From NCBI GenBank assembly GCA_014377845.1, contig JACMOV010000039.1, positions 1-64,000 on the forward strand: 64,000 nucleotides of DNA. Direction: 5' to 3'. A model generated the notes under the pieces. It made no database searches and had not been told where the DNA came from. It worked only from the letters and a program-made list of their open reading frames with translations. Below are positions 1 to 8,255 of the stretch, piece after piece (position 1 is the stretch's first letter; the number at the start of each line of letters is the position of its first letter). Source of the DNA: Herminiimonas sp. GTDB taxonomy: Bacteria > Pseudomonadota > Gammaproteobacteria > Burkholderiales > Burkholderiaceae_D. The translations under genes were made by a program, and so were the position numbers.

Positions 1-2
1 CA

Positions 3-248
3 GGGGCTGGCGATATGACAGAACAGGCGCTTCGTGATGCATCAAAGCACTCCAATGCTGTCCTCTCGCAAATGAGTCCAGACATCCAATGGGTTCATAG
101 TTATGTTGCCGGTGACAAAATCTATTGCGTGTACAACGCACCAACTGAGGAACTGATTCGCGAGCACGCCGAGAAGTCAGGATTTCCCGCAAACAAGATT
201 ACTCCGGTTAGTGCCGTAATCAGTCCGGCTACGGCTGATGGCAAGTAA
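3..248 (+). CDS. DUF4242 family protein, 5'-truncated by window edge
   Basis: The reading frame is open to the first base, and residues encoded before the first in-frame ATG (GAGD) fit the DUF4242 pattern, so the real start lies upstream of the window. The visible part carries the family's hallmarks: a segment QWVHSYV, then DKIYCVY, then an IREHA helix followed by GFPANKI. DUF4242 proteins are small ferredoxin-like-fold proteins; a nickel-binding Streptomyces member is known, but the function here is not established. It is on the same strand as the hydrolase that starts 276 bases downstream. It is probably cargo of the integrative element because no intact target tRNA is seen between it and the integrase. 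Confidence 0.75.
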   Translation, partial: GAGDMTEQALRDASKHSNAVLSQMSPDIQWVHSYVAGDKIYCVYNAPTEELIREHAEKSGFPANKITPVSAVISPATADGK

Positions 249-452
249 GAGCATACGATTTATTTAAGCCTAATCCGTTCCGTACTTCAAACCGCGATAA
301 GGTCCCAGGGCTAATTGGCCAAATTCAGGCGTCGAGAACACGTTCAGAAAAAATGTGTACGGCTGATTCGGGTCGCGTCTGGTCGTTCGACACTGGCGGT
401 ATCGGCCATGAGCCGACCGTCGAGTGTGGAGGCAATTCGGTGATATTAGGAA

Positions 453-470
453 ACTTTTCTTTAGAAAAGT
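453..470. promoter_or_regulatory. Perfect 8+8 bp inverted repeat upstream of the hydrolase gene
   Basis: ACTTTTCT and AGAAAAGT are separated by two bases, in an AT-rich patch 54 bases before the hydrolase start. The size and symmetry fit an operator for a dimeric repressor. No regulator gene is adjacent in the window, so the link is an inference. The rest of the 276-base gap (249-524) shows nothing else I can support. Confidence 0.35.
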
Positions 471-524
471 ACGTATCTTTAGCAATTCGTTAGGCTGCGC
501 AACCGTTACCGCGAGGACATCGAC

Positions 525-1322
525 ATGCCAATCGCTCACCCATATGTCCGAGAAGCTGGGAAGGGACCAGGAGTAGTCTGCATACATGCAAATGCCAGCA
601 GTTCAGCGCAATGGCGCGACCTCATCGAACTGCTATCCGGGAACCATCGGGTGCTTGCTCCCGACTCGTACGGCGCAGGCAAGAGCCCCGATTGGCACTC
701 TGATCGCGAAATCGCCCTGCAGGATGAGGTCAACTTTATTGAACCAGTATTCGAGCTTGCCGGTTCACCTTTTACCCTGGTCGGACACTCCTACGGCGCG
801 GCTGTCGCGTTGATTGCGGCTCTGGCCAATCCGGGGCGTATCCGCGCTCTTGCGATGTATGAGCCGACGCTATTTGCGCTTGTGGACGGGCAGAGCCCCC
901 CGCCCAACGGTGTGGATGGCATCCGCAATGCCGTGTACGCCGCAGTCGAAGCGTTGGACGTCGGGGACAGTGATGCCGCAGCCGGACATTTCATCGACTT
1001 CTGGATGGGCACTGGCAGTTGGAGTGCCACTCCGTCCCAGCGCAAGCCGGCAATAGCCGAGTCGATGGCAAACGTTCGCCGGTGGTCCCATGCGCTGCTA
1101 GCGGAGCCCACCACAGTCGATGCTTTTGCCGCACTGGACATCCCAATACTGTACATGCTTGGTGGATCGTCTCCCGAATCAGCACATGCAGTAGCACGGG
1201 TTTTGCTCCCTGTTCTGCGCGGCGCACGGGTTGTAGAGTTTCCCGGCCTTGGCCACATGGCCCCGGTTACCCATCCTCAAGTCATCAATGCTGAGATCGC
1301 AAAATTTCTCAACGAGGTCTAA
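525..1322 (+). CDS. Alpha/beta-fold hydrolase
   Basis: The 265-residue protein has the canonical single-domain alpha/beta hydrolase layout. The oxyanion segment IHANASS lies near residues 20-27, the nucleophile elbow GHSYG at 87-91 (Ser89), and the catalytic-histidine motif GLGHM at 241-245 (His244). The acid residue normally found after strand beta-6 or beta-7 is not obvious: the expected GxxD position reads GGSSPES. No signal peptide is present, so a cytosolic esterase, epoxide hydrolase-like or C-C hydrolase role is possible; the substrate cannot be inferred. It runs opposite to the element's core genes and looks like cargo. The ATG start fits the family N-terminus. Confidence 0.8.
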   Translation: MPIAHPYVREAGKGPGVVCIHANASSSAQWRDLIELLSGNHRVLAPDSYGAGKSPDWHSDREIALQDEVNFIEPVFELAGSPFTLVGHSYGAAVALIAALANPGRIRALAMYEPTLFALVDGQSPPPNGVDGIRNAVYAAVEALDVGDSDAAAGHFIDFWMGTGSWSATPSQRKPAIAESMANVRRWSHALLAEPTTVDAFAALDIPILYMLGGSSPESAHAVARVLLPVLRGARVVEFPGLGHMAPVTHPQVINAEIAKFLNEV

Positions 1323-1452
1323 TTTACTGCTCAACCCGGTCTGTTGATCGACTGCTTCTATACTTCCGACAGGCCGCTTTGGGTCGAACTGCGACATTTA
1401 CGAGTGGAACGCCGTTGGGCTACAGCCCCCTAAACATCAATCGTATCCTGCA

Positions 1453-2226
1453 TTAATGCGGCGTAGGACCCTGTTCGTTCGGCAATGATGGTGCTAGCGC
1501 CCAATTTCGTGCCATGTGTTCCTTTAGGGTTGCCAGCCGTTCTTTTTCGATCCCGAAATATCCCCACCCGGGGAATAAAGCCCTAGCCATTCCGGCGCCG
1601 GTAAGATTCCGTTGACGAATAAGAAGCCAGTCTGCAATGTCATGCGGCGTGCTGTAATCGGCAGAAAAACCGTAGTTAGCGATATCAAACGCATCTATCG
1701 GCCTAGCCAAGTCGAGCAAGTCACAAACCGACTCCGCACAAGCGCGGCGAACCGATTGCAACCGACTATGCTTTATTCCAGCTTCTACCAACCAATGGAG
1801 GACCATCAGTTCTTCTACTCGGTGACGGGCAAGGCCATCTTCGATTGCAGGGATGTTCAGCACTACTCCGGTGCCCTGTGGGGTCTGCTGCTCGGCACTG
1901 CTTGCCGGGATGTTCACAGTAATTGCGCCGTTAGAAAGCGATACCCCTTCAATGGCTACACGCGCCGTCTTAAACGCTTTGTCTAGAAGCTGCTGGGTCG
2001 CATCCTCGCCGAAGTCGAAGAACAAGAGGTGCAATTGTGCAGTGGCACGCATGACATAAATTTCAATCAGGCGTTGCTCGGCTGCGGCGCACACCTCGTT
2101 GTCGTTCGGCACCTTGCCAGTTGTGCCGTTAGCGCGTTGGATGGTGTCAAGAATCAGCCTCGTGGCCGGGGTGCAGACAGGCAGGACTTTGCGCAGCGAT
2201 GGGGCCGATACTGTAGCTATGTACAT
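1453..2226 (-). CDS. Hypothetical protein of the integrative element
   Basis: This 257-residue protein matches no family I recognise. The start at 2226 is chosen because an AAAGGAAA ribosome-binding site lies just upstream; an in-frame extension to 2370 would overlap the preceding gene. The N-terminal half is helical. The C-terminal half contains HRVEELMVLHWLVEAG and a segment rich in Trp and Arg (DIADWLLIRQRN). It has no signal peptide or membrane segment. It begins 26 bases after the 96-residue gene and is probably co-transcribed with the primase gene. Confidence 0.6.
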   Translation of the reverse strand: MYIATVSAPSLRKVLPVCTPATRLILDTIQRANGTTGKVPNDNEVCAAAEQRLIEIYVMRATAQLHLLFFDFGEDATQQLLDKAFKTARVAIEGVSLSNGAITVNIPASSAEQQTPQGTGVVLNIPAIEDGLARHRVEELMVLHWLVEAGIKHSRLQSVRRACAESVCDLLDLARPIDAFDIANYGFSADYSTPHDIADWLLIRQRNLTGAGMARALFPGWGYFGIEKERLATLKEHMARNWALAPSLPNEQGPTPH

Positions 2227-2252
2227 ATTTTTCCTTTTCGGTAAGGTTGGGA

Positions 2253-2543
2253 TCAGGTAGCGCCGAGACAGATTGATGCCAGGGACGGGCGACCACGGGC
2301 GAGCTTTGGGGATTTCCCGAATGGTTTGGGCGGCACCCAGATAACTGACGGCGTGCCGGATAGTCGGCACACATCACGGGTCCACCCGGCTAGACGCAGC
2401 GGCAGTGCAATTTCAGCCATTGGCAGGTGCAGTGCGATTTCGAGATCCTTGGGCCTGATAAACAGCGGGCGACGTTCATTCGGCACTGATGCCCACCACA
2501 AAGCTACTTGGGTTGACCGCCTTGCTAGCATGCTGATGTTCAT
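2253..2543 (-). CDS. Small hypothetical protein of the integrative element (96 aa)
   Basis: The start at 2543 is supported by an AAGGAAG ribosome-binding site. The same frame is open further upstream through the repeat region, but that extension translates into low-complexity His/Gly/Thr sequence and is rejected. The product is basic and rich in Arg and Pro at the C-terminus, with a central amphipathic stretch (LEIALHLPMAEIALPLRLAGW). I do not recognise the family. It lies directly downstream of the repeat-rich gap following the primase gene, so a role in replication or copy control is possible but unproven. Confidence 0.5.
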   Translation of the reverse strand: MNISMLARRSTQVALWWASVPNERRPLFIRPKDLEIALHLPMAEIALPLRLAGWTRDVCRLSGTPSVIWVPPKPFGKSPKLARGRPSLASICLGAT

Positions 2544-2878
2544 GTTGCTTCCTTTACTTCGCTGTTTAGTTTCTTGGGGTAATCCGTCCACTTTGCCCCA
2601 CTGTAAATATGCTTTACCGTGGACGGATTTTGGAGGGTGAAACCTAGCATTCATGCGGGTTCCGAGGCGATCCGTCCACGGCGTCCACGGTAATTCCACA
2701 TTCGCGTATAAACACGGCACGCACGGCGATTTTTGTAAGTTTGCAGCCGTTACTTTTTTTATTTCTGAATAAAAAATATAGTGGCCACCGTGGCCACCGT
2801 GGCCAAACCCTGTATTCATGCGGGTTGCCGCCGTCCACGGTGTTTTTGCCACCGTGGCCACCGTGGACGCCTTGCCGC
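2544..2878. other. Candidate iteron-type replication origin next to the primase gene
   Basis: This 335-base non-coding gap is packed with short repeats. GTCCACGG occurs at 2674-2681, 2683-2690 and 2833-2840. GTGGCCACC occurs tandemly at 2781-2789 and 2790-2798 with a partial third copy, and related CCACCGTGG units lie at 2849-2866. ATTCATGCGGGTT is repeated at 2649-2661 and 2814-2826. AATCCGTCCA (2581-2590) and TGGACGGATT (2620-2629) form a perfect inverted repeat. An AT-rich tract occupies about 2751-2780. Clustered short repeats plus an AT-rich tract beside a primase-helicase gene is the layout of P4-like satellite and plasmid origins. Origin function is an inference. Confidence 0.45.
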
Positions 2879-5410
2879 TCACTCATCCGGCCAATCGGGC
2901 GATTCAATGCCCGCGTGATTGCAGAATAGGTACCGCGCCTCAGTAAGTGGCGGAACGATCCAGACATAGTGGCGACTGCCGTTGCCTCGCCGTCTCCTCG
3001 GCAACGTGCCGAAGGCCGCCTTCAGCTTGGCCGCTACGTTTTTGGCATCGGTCGGTTCGTGCCGCCGCCCATGTGCCGCGCAGTATTCCGCGTAGCTTTT
3101 CGTGACCAATTGGCACGGTGCGTCGGTTTCCCACTCATCGCCGCCCCACAAGCTACCGTCGTACAACTGGGATTCAAGCCACTTCAGAAACGGGGGCATG
3201 CTCAGCCGCTTTTGGTCGTCCAGCGCCTCAGTGTTCGGAATGTCACGGATGTTGAACTTGGACAGGTTCAGGTTTAGCAGGAAGTTGAGCGTGGCACCGC
3301 GCCCGCCGCCGTCGAGCCAGGCGTTTAGTTGCTTCCAATAGGCCCAGTCCCCGCGTTTCGTGTCGGGCACATCAACTACAAAAAACCGTCGTGAGGTTGG
3401 CCCAGCAGGCACTGCCCATTCGTTGTTAGTCGCTATCATGACTTTCAACCGATTGAGCGCCATGAATGCATCGACGCCTTTCTGCTCGATCATGATCTGA
3501 TCCTCAGTAATGAGTTGCTTTAGCACACCCTCCGCCGCCGGGTCGCCCGCCCAATACCCCTCATCGACGAACAAGAACAGGGCTAGGCGCAGGTGAGCAT
3601 TGAAGTTGCCGGTCAGGTGCCGCCCGTTGGAGATATGCAACGCATGCGGGCCGAATATGGAAGTCAGTAGCCTTGCATTGGTGCCCTTGCCGGTTCCCTC
3701 AGCACCGCGAAATACCACTACGGTTTCTGTACGGTCACCGGGACGTTGCACGCAGAAGGCCATCCACTGCACCAGGTATCGGAAAGACTTTGAATCATTT
3801 CCCACGGTCGCTCGCAGGTGCCGAAGGAAGCGCCCTGCGCTTGCTGAATTGACCTCAACAGCTAGCCCTTTGTACAGGTTGTAAAACCCCGCTGGCGACT
3901 GACCGTCGAAACAAAACCCCATACCGGAATACTCCCGCCGATAAGGTGACGCCCTCCAATACGCAGCCAAGTTCACCTGCTTCACGCCGCCGTCGCGTTG
4001 AACTATCGGCACCGACTGATTTGCATACTCCAGCCGGAACGCACCATCTGAAACTTGCTTCATGCCGGGTTGCCCTGTCTCCGTGTCCGTGAATTCGACG
4101 AACAACTTGCACTCTCCGCCCTCTGGCGCGACAAAGTACCTACCGTTCACCCTCTCGACCTGGTCGGCGATTTCCTTTGGCAGTGCTTGCAATGCCGCCG
4201 TCGGATTTTCCCGTCGTTCCAGTAGCTGCGCCGCGTGAATCGGGGTCGATGCTCTGCCCTTGAATTGGCACTCACCACACCGCGCACCAGGCACCTGCGC
4301 TGCAATGGTCGAGCACCGGGGTGGCCCACCTGTCAGGCTTGCCATTTTTCGCATTGTTGCTGCACTGTCGTAGCCCGGGTAGGTACCGAACAACACGTCC
4401 GCCGCTTCCTGGGGGTCGCTGGTGTGAGATGCAACGCCCATAAAAAGCAGGTAGTTCCCGTATTCATTGCTTCCTGTTAGCGCTGGATCGCGGATTGTTG
4501 GGCAGGCCCTCCGCGATTGCGAGATAGACGGCTCGACTCGCTTTTCCAAATCGCCAAGCAGTACCGTCGCCTGGCTCTTTTGAGTAGCTGGGCTAGATTT
4601 CACCGCACCGTTAGCCAGCCCAGCCCGTGCCTCACATTGTTGAAGCTGGGCCAGTGTGATATCTCCAGACTCTCGGATCACATGGACTCGATTGCCGTTG
4701 TTGTGCAGCGAACCAACCGGGCGCAATATCCGTGCGCTATCCGTCGTAACCGTGGTGTCGATTTTTAGACCGTAGTGCAGTGTTATGCGGTGCAGCAGCT
4801 CTGCCGCCGCCTGCCACCTGGGCATGTCGGTAATGTCTTCCGCGAACGTGTAGTACAGGTGCAAGCCGTTGCCAGATTTCACGATCAACGATGCAATGAG
4901 ACCGGACCGGTCCTCGAACGTCGCAACCGCTGCAAGCGCATCTGTTACCGACGCGTAGACCTTATCGCCATGCATCGCCACTTTCTCAGGCCCGGCGTCG
5001 ATGTCGAGCCGTAAAGCCTTACCGGCAACCACGTTCACTTGGCGTCGTTGCTCCCTGTCGTCAAACCCCATCGTGCCGCAATAAACGTCAGGGGTTCTCG
5101 ATCGCTGCTCGGTGGCTGTAACGACAGCCGCCTGGGAGTTATGCCACGTGTGCTTCATCCCATAGTGCTTTTTTTCGACAAGGCAAAACCGTCCGACACT
5201 TGGCAGAATCCGCTCGTAGAACCGCGCTACACCCATGCCGGTGTCAGTCTGGGGAATTACAACGATTTCGCGTGGTCCAGCCTCGTATACAGTGCTTTTC
5301 TCCGCCTCAACGGCGGGTTCATCGAACAGCAGTACGTTACCTGGAGCATCGTTGGTGAGGCCCGCCATGGCCCCGACTAACCATGCATCGACGTTGAGAT
5401 CGTCACTCAT
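2879..5410 (-). CDS. Primase-helicase (AEP-like primase plus DUF5906-type ATPase)
   Basis: The 843-residue protein has two recognisable parts. The N-terminal part resembles an archaeo-eukaryotic-type primase: acid pair LDID (136-138) and SGNGLH with His184. The C-terminal part is a superfamily-3-like/D5-type ATPase: Walker A GAEGTGKGT at 569-577, Walker B-like FLFVDE near 612-617, and TNNEWAVP with a following Arg pair near 661-675. Such fusions start and unwind replication of phage satellites, prophages and plasmids. The start at 5410 follows GGAGG and overlaps the upstream stop by 8 bases; an ATG at 5425 lacks this signal. It ends directly at the repeat-rich candidate origin. Confidence 0.85.
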   Translation of the reverse strand: MSDDLNVDAWLVGAMAGLTNDAPGNVLLFDEPAVEAEKSTVYEAGPREIVVIPQTDTGMGVARFYERILPSVGRFCLVEKKHYGMKHTWHNSQAAVVTATEQRSRTPDVYCGTMGFDDREQRRQVNVVAGKALRLDIDAGPEKVAMHGDKVYASVTDALAAVATFEDRSGLIASLIVKSGNGLHLYYTFAEDITDMPRWQAAAELLHRITLHYGLKIDTTVTTDSARILRPVGSLHNNGNRVHVIRESGDITLAQLQQCEARAGLANGAVKSSPATQKSQATVLLGDLEKRVEPSISQSRRACPTIRDPALTGSNEYGNYLLFMGVASHTSDPQEAADVLFGTYPGYDSAATMRKMASLTGGPPRCSTIAAQVPGARCGECQFKGRASTPIHAAQLLERRENPTAALQALPKEIADQVERVNGRYFVAPEGGECKLFVEFTDTETGQPGMKQVSDGAFRLEYANQSVPIVQRDGGVKQVNLAAYWRASPYRREYSGMGFCFDGQSPAGFYNLYKGLAVEVNSASAGRFLRHLRATVGNDSKSFRYLVQWMAFCVQRPGDRTETVVVFRGAEGTGKGTNARLLTSIFGPHALHISNGRHLTGNFNAHLRLALFLFVDEGYWAGDPAAEGVLKQLITEDQIMIEQKGVDAFMALNRLKVMIATNNEWAVPAGPTSRRFFVVDVPDTKRGDWAYWKQLNAWLDGGGRGATLNFLLNLNLSKFNIRDIPNTEALDDQKRLSMPPFLKWLESQLYDGSLWGGDEWETDAPCQLVTKSYAEYCAAHGRRHEPTDAKNVAAKLKAAFGTLPRRRRGNGSRHYVWIVPPLTEARYLFCNHAGIESPDWPDE

Positions 5411-5909
5411 CGCGCGCCTCCACAACTTCTACCAGCTCAATATCAGCAGGCTCCCGCAGCGCCCGGTTGACCTGAACGGGGTTGGTGTTGATGATGATTT
5501 GCACAGTGCCGCTGCTCTCCGCTGGCTGATCCCGTTTTACCTGTGCTTCGTCTCGCCGGTCCATCAGTGCAAGCGCCTTCAGGATCGTCTCGGCAAATTT
5601 CACCAGGTCGGTATTGCTGACGCCCTGTTCGCCGTTCAGTCGCTCGCTGATCTGCGTGACTACGTTCTTTAACTCGCGTTGCGCCTGGGCTTTGATGCCG
5701 ACGCCTGCACGCTCCAGGTCGACGGTGTGGCGCTTTACTTCCAGCATGAATGATGGGTCTGTCTTGTATGCCTGCATCTCCGCACCGGTCATCCCGAGCA
5801 GGGCAAGGGTGTTTGGCATGTCGCGGCCTTCCATATATGCCTGGGCAAGTTCATGGGCGATATTTTGGGCTTCGAGGGGTAGCTTGGTTTTGGTAGCTGG
5901 TAGGGTCAC
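5403..5909 (-). CDS. Hypothetical element protein, small-terminase/HTH-like
   Basis: The protein has 168 residues with an N-terminal helical region (YMEGRDMPNTLALLGMTGAEM) that could be a helix-turn-helix, then a long charged helical stretch (about 50-125), then a short beta-like tail. The shape recalls small terminase subunits or other phage DNA-binding proteins, but I cannot assign a family. Its stop overlaps the primase start by 8 bases, so the two are translationally coupled. No large terminase gene is in the window, which argues against a simple packaging role. Confidence 0.55.
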   Translation of the reverse strand: MTLPATKTKLPLEAQNIAHELAQAYMEGRDMPNTLALLGMTGAEMQAYKTDPSFMLEVKRHTVDLERAGVGIKAQAQRELKNVVTQISERLNGEQGVSNTDLVKFAETILKALALMDRRDEAQVKRDQPAESSGTVQIIINTNPVQVNRALREPADIELVEVVEARDE

Positions 5910-5921
5910 TGTGTACCCCGC

Positions 5922-6176
5922 TCAAACAGGGGCAGGGAAAGTAACCCGGTTACTTGCTAACCAGGCGTCGAGATCGGCCTTGAGGTAATAAACCCGTCTG
6001 CCGACTTTCACGTAAGGGATGTTGTGGCGCTTGCTGACGTTGTTGGATCTCAGGAATTGATCCGATGCACCGATGTAGAGGGCAGCGTCCGCCGTCGTAA
6101 AACGGTCGCGCTGGAAGTTAAACGTACCAATGCCGTCTTCGACTGGAAGTGCAGGGATTGTTAAGCTGGTTTGCAT
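5922..6176 (-). CDS. AlpA/excisionase-like helix-turn-helix protein
   Basis: The 84-residue protein contains a MerR-type winged-helix DNA-binding domain as found in excisionases and AlpA regulators: RFTTADAALYIGAS (helix 1 and turn), a recognition helix region ending NIPYVKVGRRVYY, then LKADLDAWLAS. In related elements such proteins control integrase expression or directionality of recombination. It sits 12 bases before the next gene of the primase transcription unit. A perfect inverted repeat lies about 63 bases upstream, which could be its autoregulatory operator. Confidence 0.8.
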   Translation of the reverse strand: MQTSLTIPALPVEDGIGTFNFQRDRFTTADAALYIGASDQFLRSNNVSKRHNIPYVKVGRRVYYLKADLDAWLASNRVTFPAPV

Positions 6177-6238
6177 GTCTGTATATCTCCGTAGCCCCGA
6201 TAGTTTCGGTATGGACGAAGTGTGCAGACAACATGCAA

Positions 6239-6256
6239 TTACCGGAATCGCGGTAA
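6239..6256. promoter_or_regulatory. Inverted repeat upstream of the HTH gene
   Basis: TTACCG and CGGTAA are separated by six bases. The surrounding 131-base gap (6177-6307) is the most AT-rich stretch of this part of the element and must hold the promoter of the replication genes. An operator for the HTH protein is the simplest reading, but it is an inference. Confidence 0.35.
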
Positions 6257-6307
6257 ATCGTATTTATTTAGGTAATTTGACCTCGTCGTTTATCACGGGC
6301 TTAGCAC

Positions 6308-6913
6308 CTACCACCGTCGCTTTGTCCTAGCCACGTCGCTAATACGACGCTGCAGATTTCCCACCCACTTACTATACGGTTCTGAATCGGCTGACAGGCC
6401 ATGCAGCCGCGCTTCACGCTTTGCAGCAGTCTTGGCGCTGAACTTTTCCCCGCATGCTCTGGAAATCATCAGTTCGGTTTCGTATGCCGACTCGGCGTGG
6501 GTTTTTACTTGGTTTGGCAGCGGTATCTGGCGTGGCGCCCCGGGACCAGGGCCTGCTTGTTGTCTTTCGGGCCAGCCCGGTACGTGTAGCCCACGACGCT
6601 TAACCAGAGCATGCCTTCCTTTCACTGGGTATTGCGGATTCGGCGGCTTGTCGCTCTCCAGAAGCGCCTTGATCTCCCGTACTCGCGCGTCGGCGCGGGA
6701 TCGGCTTTCGGCGACTAGCCGAATTTCCTCTAAACCCGCCTCTGCCTTGTAACGTCCCTGGCTTTGGGCGATATATTGTTTCAGCGCAGTACGTGCTAGT
6801 AGTTCGGCGTCTCCGACTCTAGCGTCGAGCATCCGTTCGTAAAGCTCATCGCCTCCATACCCGGCGCTAACCAGGTACCGGTACATTGCCTCAAATTCAG
6901 CGTCGTCTATCAT
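6308..6913 (-). CDS. Hypothetical element protein (201 aa)
   Basis: This highly charged, mainly helical protein has no signal peptide or membrane segment. Residues about 1-85 are acidic and alanine-rich (DAEFEAMYRYLVSAGYGGDELYERML), a central Pro/Gly linker follows (PGWPERQQAGPGPGAPRQ), and the C-terminus is very basic (TAAKREARLHG ... RTKRRW), consistent with nucleic-acid contact. I do not recognise a family. Its ATG overlaps the integrase TGA in an ATGA junction, so it is translated from the integrase transcript and may take part in recombination. Confidence 0.55.
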   Translation of the reverse strand: MIDDAEFEAMYRYLVSAGYGGDELYERMLDARVGDAELLARTALKQYIAQSQGRYKAEAGLEEIRLVAESRSRADARVREIKALLESDKPPNPQYPVKGRHALVKRRGLHVPGWPERQQAGPGPGAPRQIPLPNQVKTHAESAYETELMISRACGEKFSAKTAAKREARLHGLSADSEPYSKWVGNLQRRISDVARTKRRW

Positions 6914-8148
6914 GCCGCACCCGCCGACCTAAGGGTTACGACTACGTCCTCTGGATCAGTCGCGACAACTCGCTGCATGTGCGCGTCGTATTTGTCACAC
7001 CAGGGGCGCAGCCGTTCAGGCGCGATCACAATGTAATGCCCGTTGGTAACATCACGGCCAAGGCTATGCCCTAGCAACGCCTTGAGTGGTGTCATTGGAC
7101 AGTCCATACTTTCGAGTGTCGTGGCGTAAGTGCGCCGCAGGTCGTGTACCGTAACCTCTGTCCCTGCCGCCTTGTTTGCCCGTGCCAGCGCCTTGCGTGG
7201 CTCGGTCACGTGCGCCGGTTTGCCGTTTTTGTCGATCGATGGGAACACGTATTCCCCGGCTTTGATTGCCGTCATTGCATCCAGGAGTTCGCCGATCCGT
7301 TTCGTGATCGGCACCGTGCGCGGCTCGTTATCTTGTTTAGTTTCGGTGAAGGTCAAGACGCCCGACTGTCGGTTTACGTCCTTCCACTTCAGCCGTGCCG
7401 CTTCGCTACGCCGTGCCCCGGTAAACAGTATAAATTCCAGGTATGCCGCCAGAACACGATTGGGAACGGCACGCAGCGCCCGGACGAATGGCCGTATCTC
7501 ATGTGTATGCAGGTGGCCGCGCCGACGATTCGCCTTGACCCATGAGCGGCGACTGGTAAGGGTTGCCACCGGGTTAGTGCAATCCAGGTCGTAGGACTCG
7601 ATAGCAAAGTTCAATACGCTGCGCAGCACCCGCATTGCCGACGATGCTTGTGCGGTGCCGCGTGGCCCGGACTTCAATTGTGCATACCTGGCGGCGATCA
7701 TGTCGCCCGTTATTTCCGTGATCGGCTTGCCCTGCCAGTCTTGAAAGAATCCAGCAGTGCCGGGCTTTGGTTCGTTTGTCATGTACCGCAGGTAGTCGTA
7801 CCTGGTACGTGGCTTCAATTCCCTTTCGTTTAAGAAACGCTCGAATGCCAAACCCAATTTAATGCCGTCGCTTGCGGCCTTGCTTGCAACCTGTCTAGGA
7901 TCAATTCCTTTATCCATTTCAACGGTCAATCGGCTTGCCTCTTTGCGTGCCAGATCCACTGACCAGGCAGGGTATCTACCAATCGTCAAGCGCACAGATT
8001 TGCCATTGAACTTGCGGTCCAGGATGAAGGCCTTTGCCTTGGCGGTTGTGCGTACACCGAACCCCTTTAGCTCATCGTCCCAGTGCAGTGTCTGGCCAGT
8101 GGCCTGTGCAGGCAGGTTGTCTACAGTGCGTTTGGTCAGCTTCGGCAT
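6910..8148 (-). CDS. int: Tyrosine recombinase / integrase
   Basis: The 412-residue P4-type integrase has an N-terminal arm-binding domain of DUF4102 type (residues 1-85, with WDDELKGFGVR), a SAM-like core-binding domain (about 95-190) and a catalytic domain with Arg246 (TGARRSE), Lys271, His335/Arg338 (HDLRR), His361 (LLGHS) and the nucleophile Tyr372. The start at 8148 is preceded by TAGGAACG; an in-frame extension to 8232 is AT-rich promoter DNA. It lies about 180 bases from a tRNA-Thr fragment, the expected arrangement for an integrase acting at its own attachment site. Its stop overlaps the next gene by 4 bases. Confidence 0.93.
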   Translation of the reverse strand: MPKLTKRTVDNLPAQATGQTLHWDDELKGFGVRTTAKAKAFILDRKFNGKSVRLTIGRYPAWSVDLARKEASRLTVEMDKGIDPRQVASKAASDGIKLGLAFERFLNERELKPRTRYDYLRYMTNEPKPGTAGFFQDWQGKPITEITGDMIAARYAQLKSGPRGTAQASSAMRVLRSVLNFAIESYDLDCTNPVATLTSRRSWVKANRRRGHLHTHEIRPFVRALRAVPNRVLAAYLEFILFTGARRSEAARLKWKDVNRQSGVLTFTETKQDNEPRTVPITKRIGELLDAMTAIKAGEYVFPSIDKNGKPAHVTEPRKALARANKAAGTEVTVHDLRRTYATTLESMDCPMTPLKALLGHSLGRDVTNGHYIVIAPERLRPWCDKYDAHMQRVVATDPEDVVVTLRSAGAA

Positions 8149-8153
8149 GGTCG

Positions 8154-8211
8154 TTCCTACAAAATAAAATCGGGTCGCAATAATTATAACTTGTAGGAAG
8201 AATGTAGTAAA
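8154..8211 (-). promoter_or_regulatory. Integrase promoter with flanking inverted repeat
   Basis: Reading the minus strand, TTTACT (8211-8206) and TATAAT (8188-8183) are spaced by 17 bases, a good sigma-70 promoter 35 bases before the integrase ATG. TTGTAGGAA (8191-8199) and TTCCTACAA (8154-8162) form a perfect 9-bp inverted repeat around the -10 element; the proximal arm contains the integrase ribosome-binding site. GTAGTAAAT is directly repeated at 8204-8212 and 8244-8252. The layout suggests repression by integrase or the HTH protein. Confidence 0.5.
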
Positions 8212-8255
8212 TGTAGGTGCATACGGCTGCAAAGCTATGCAACGTAGTAAATAAG

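Noticed and set aside
2781..2866. Possible CRISPR or transposon end
   Set aside because: The repeats are short and partly overlapping, with no regular spacers and no transposase gene nearby.
2544..2882. N-terminal extension of the 96-residue gene and small frames through the repeat region
   Set aside because: The translation is low-complexity (His/Gly/Thr) and frames on both strands are open only because of the repeats; the ribosome-binding site supports the start at 2543.
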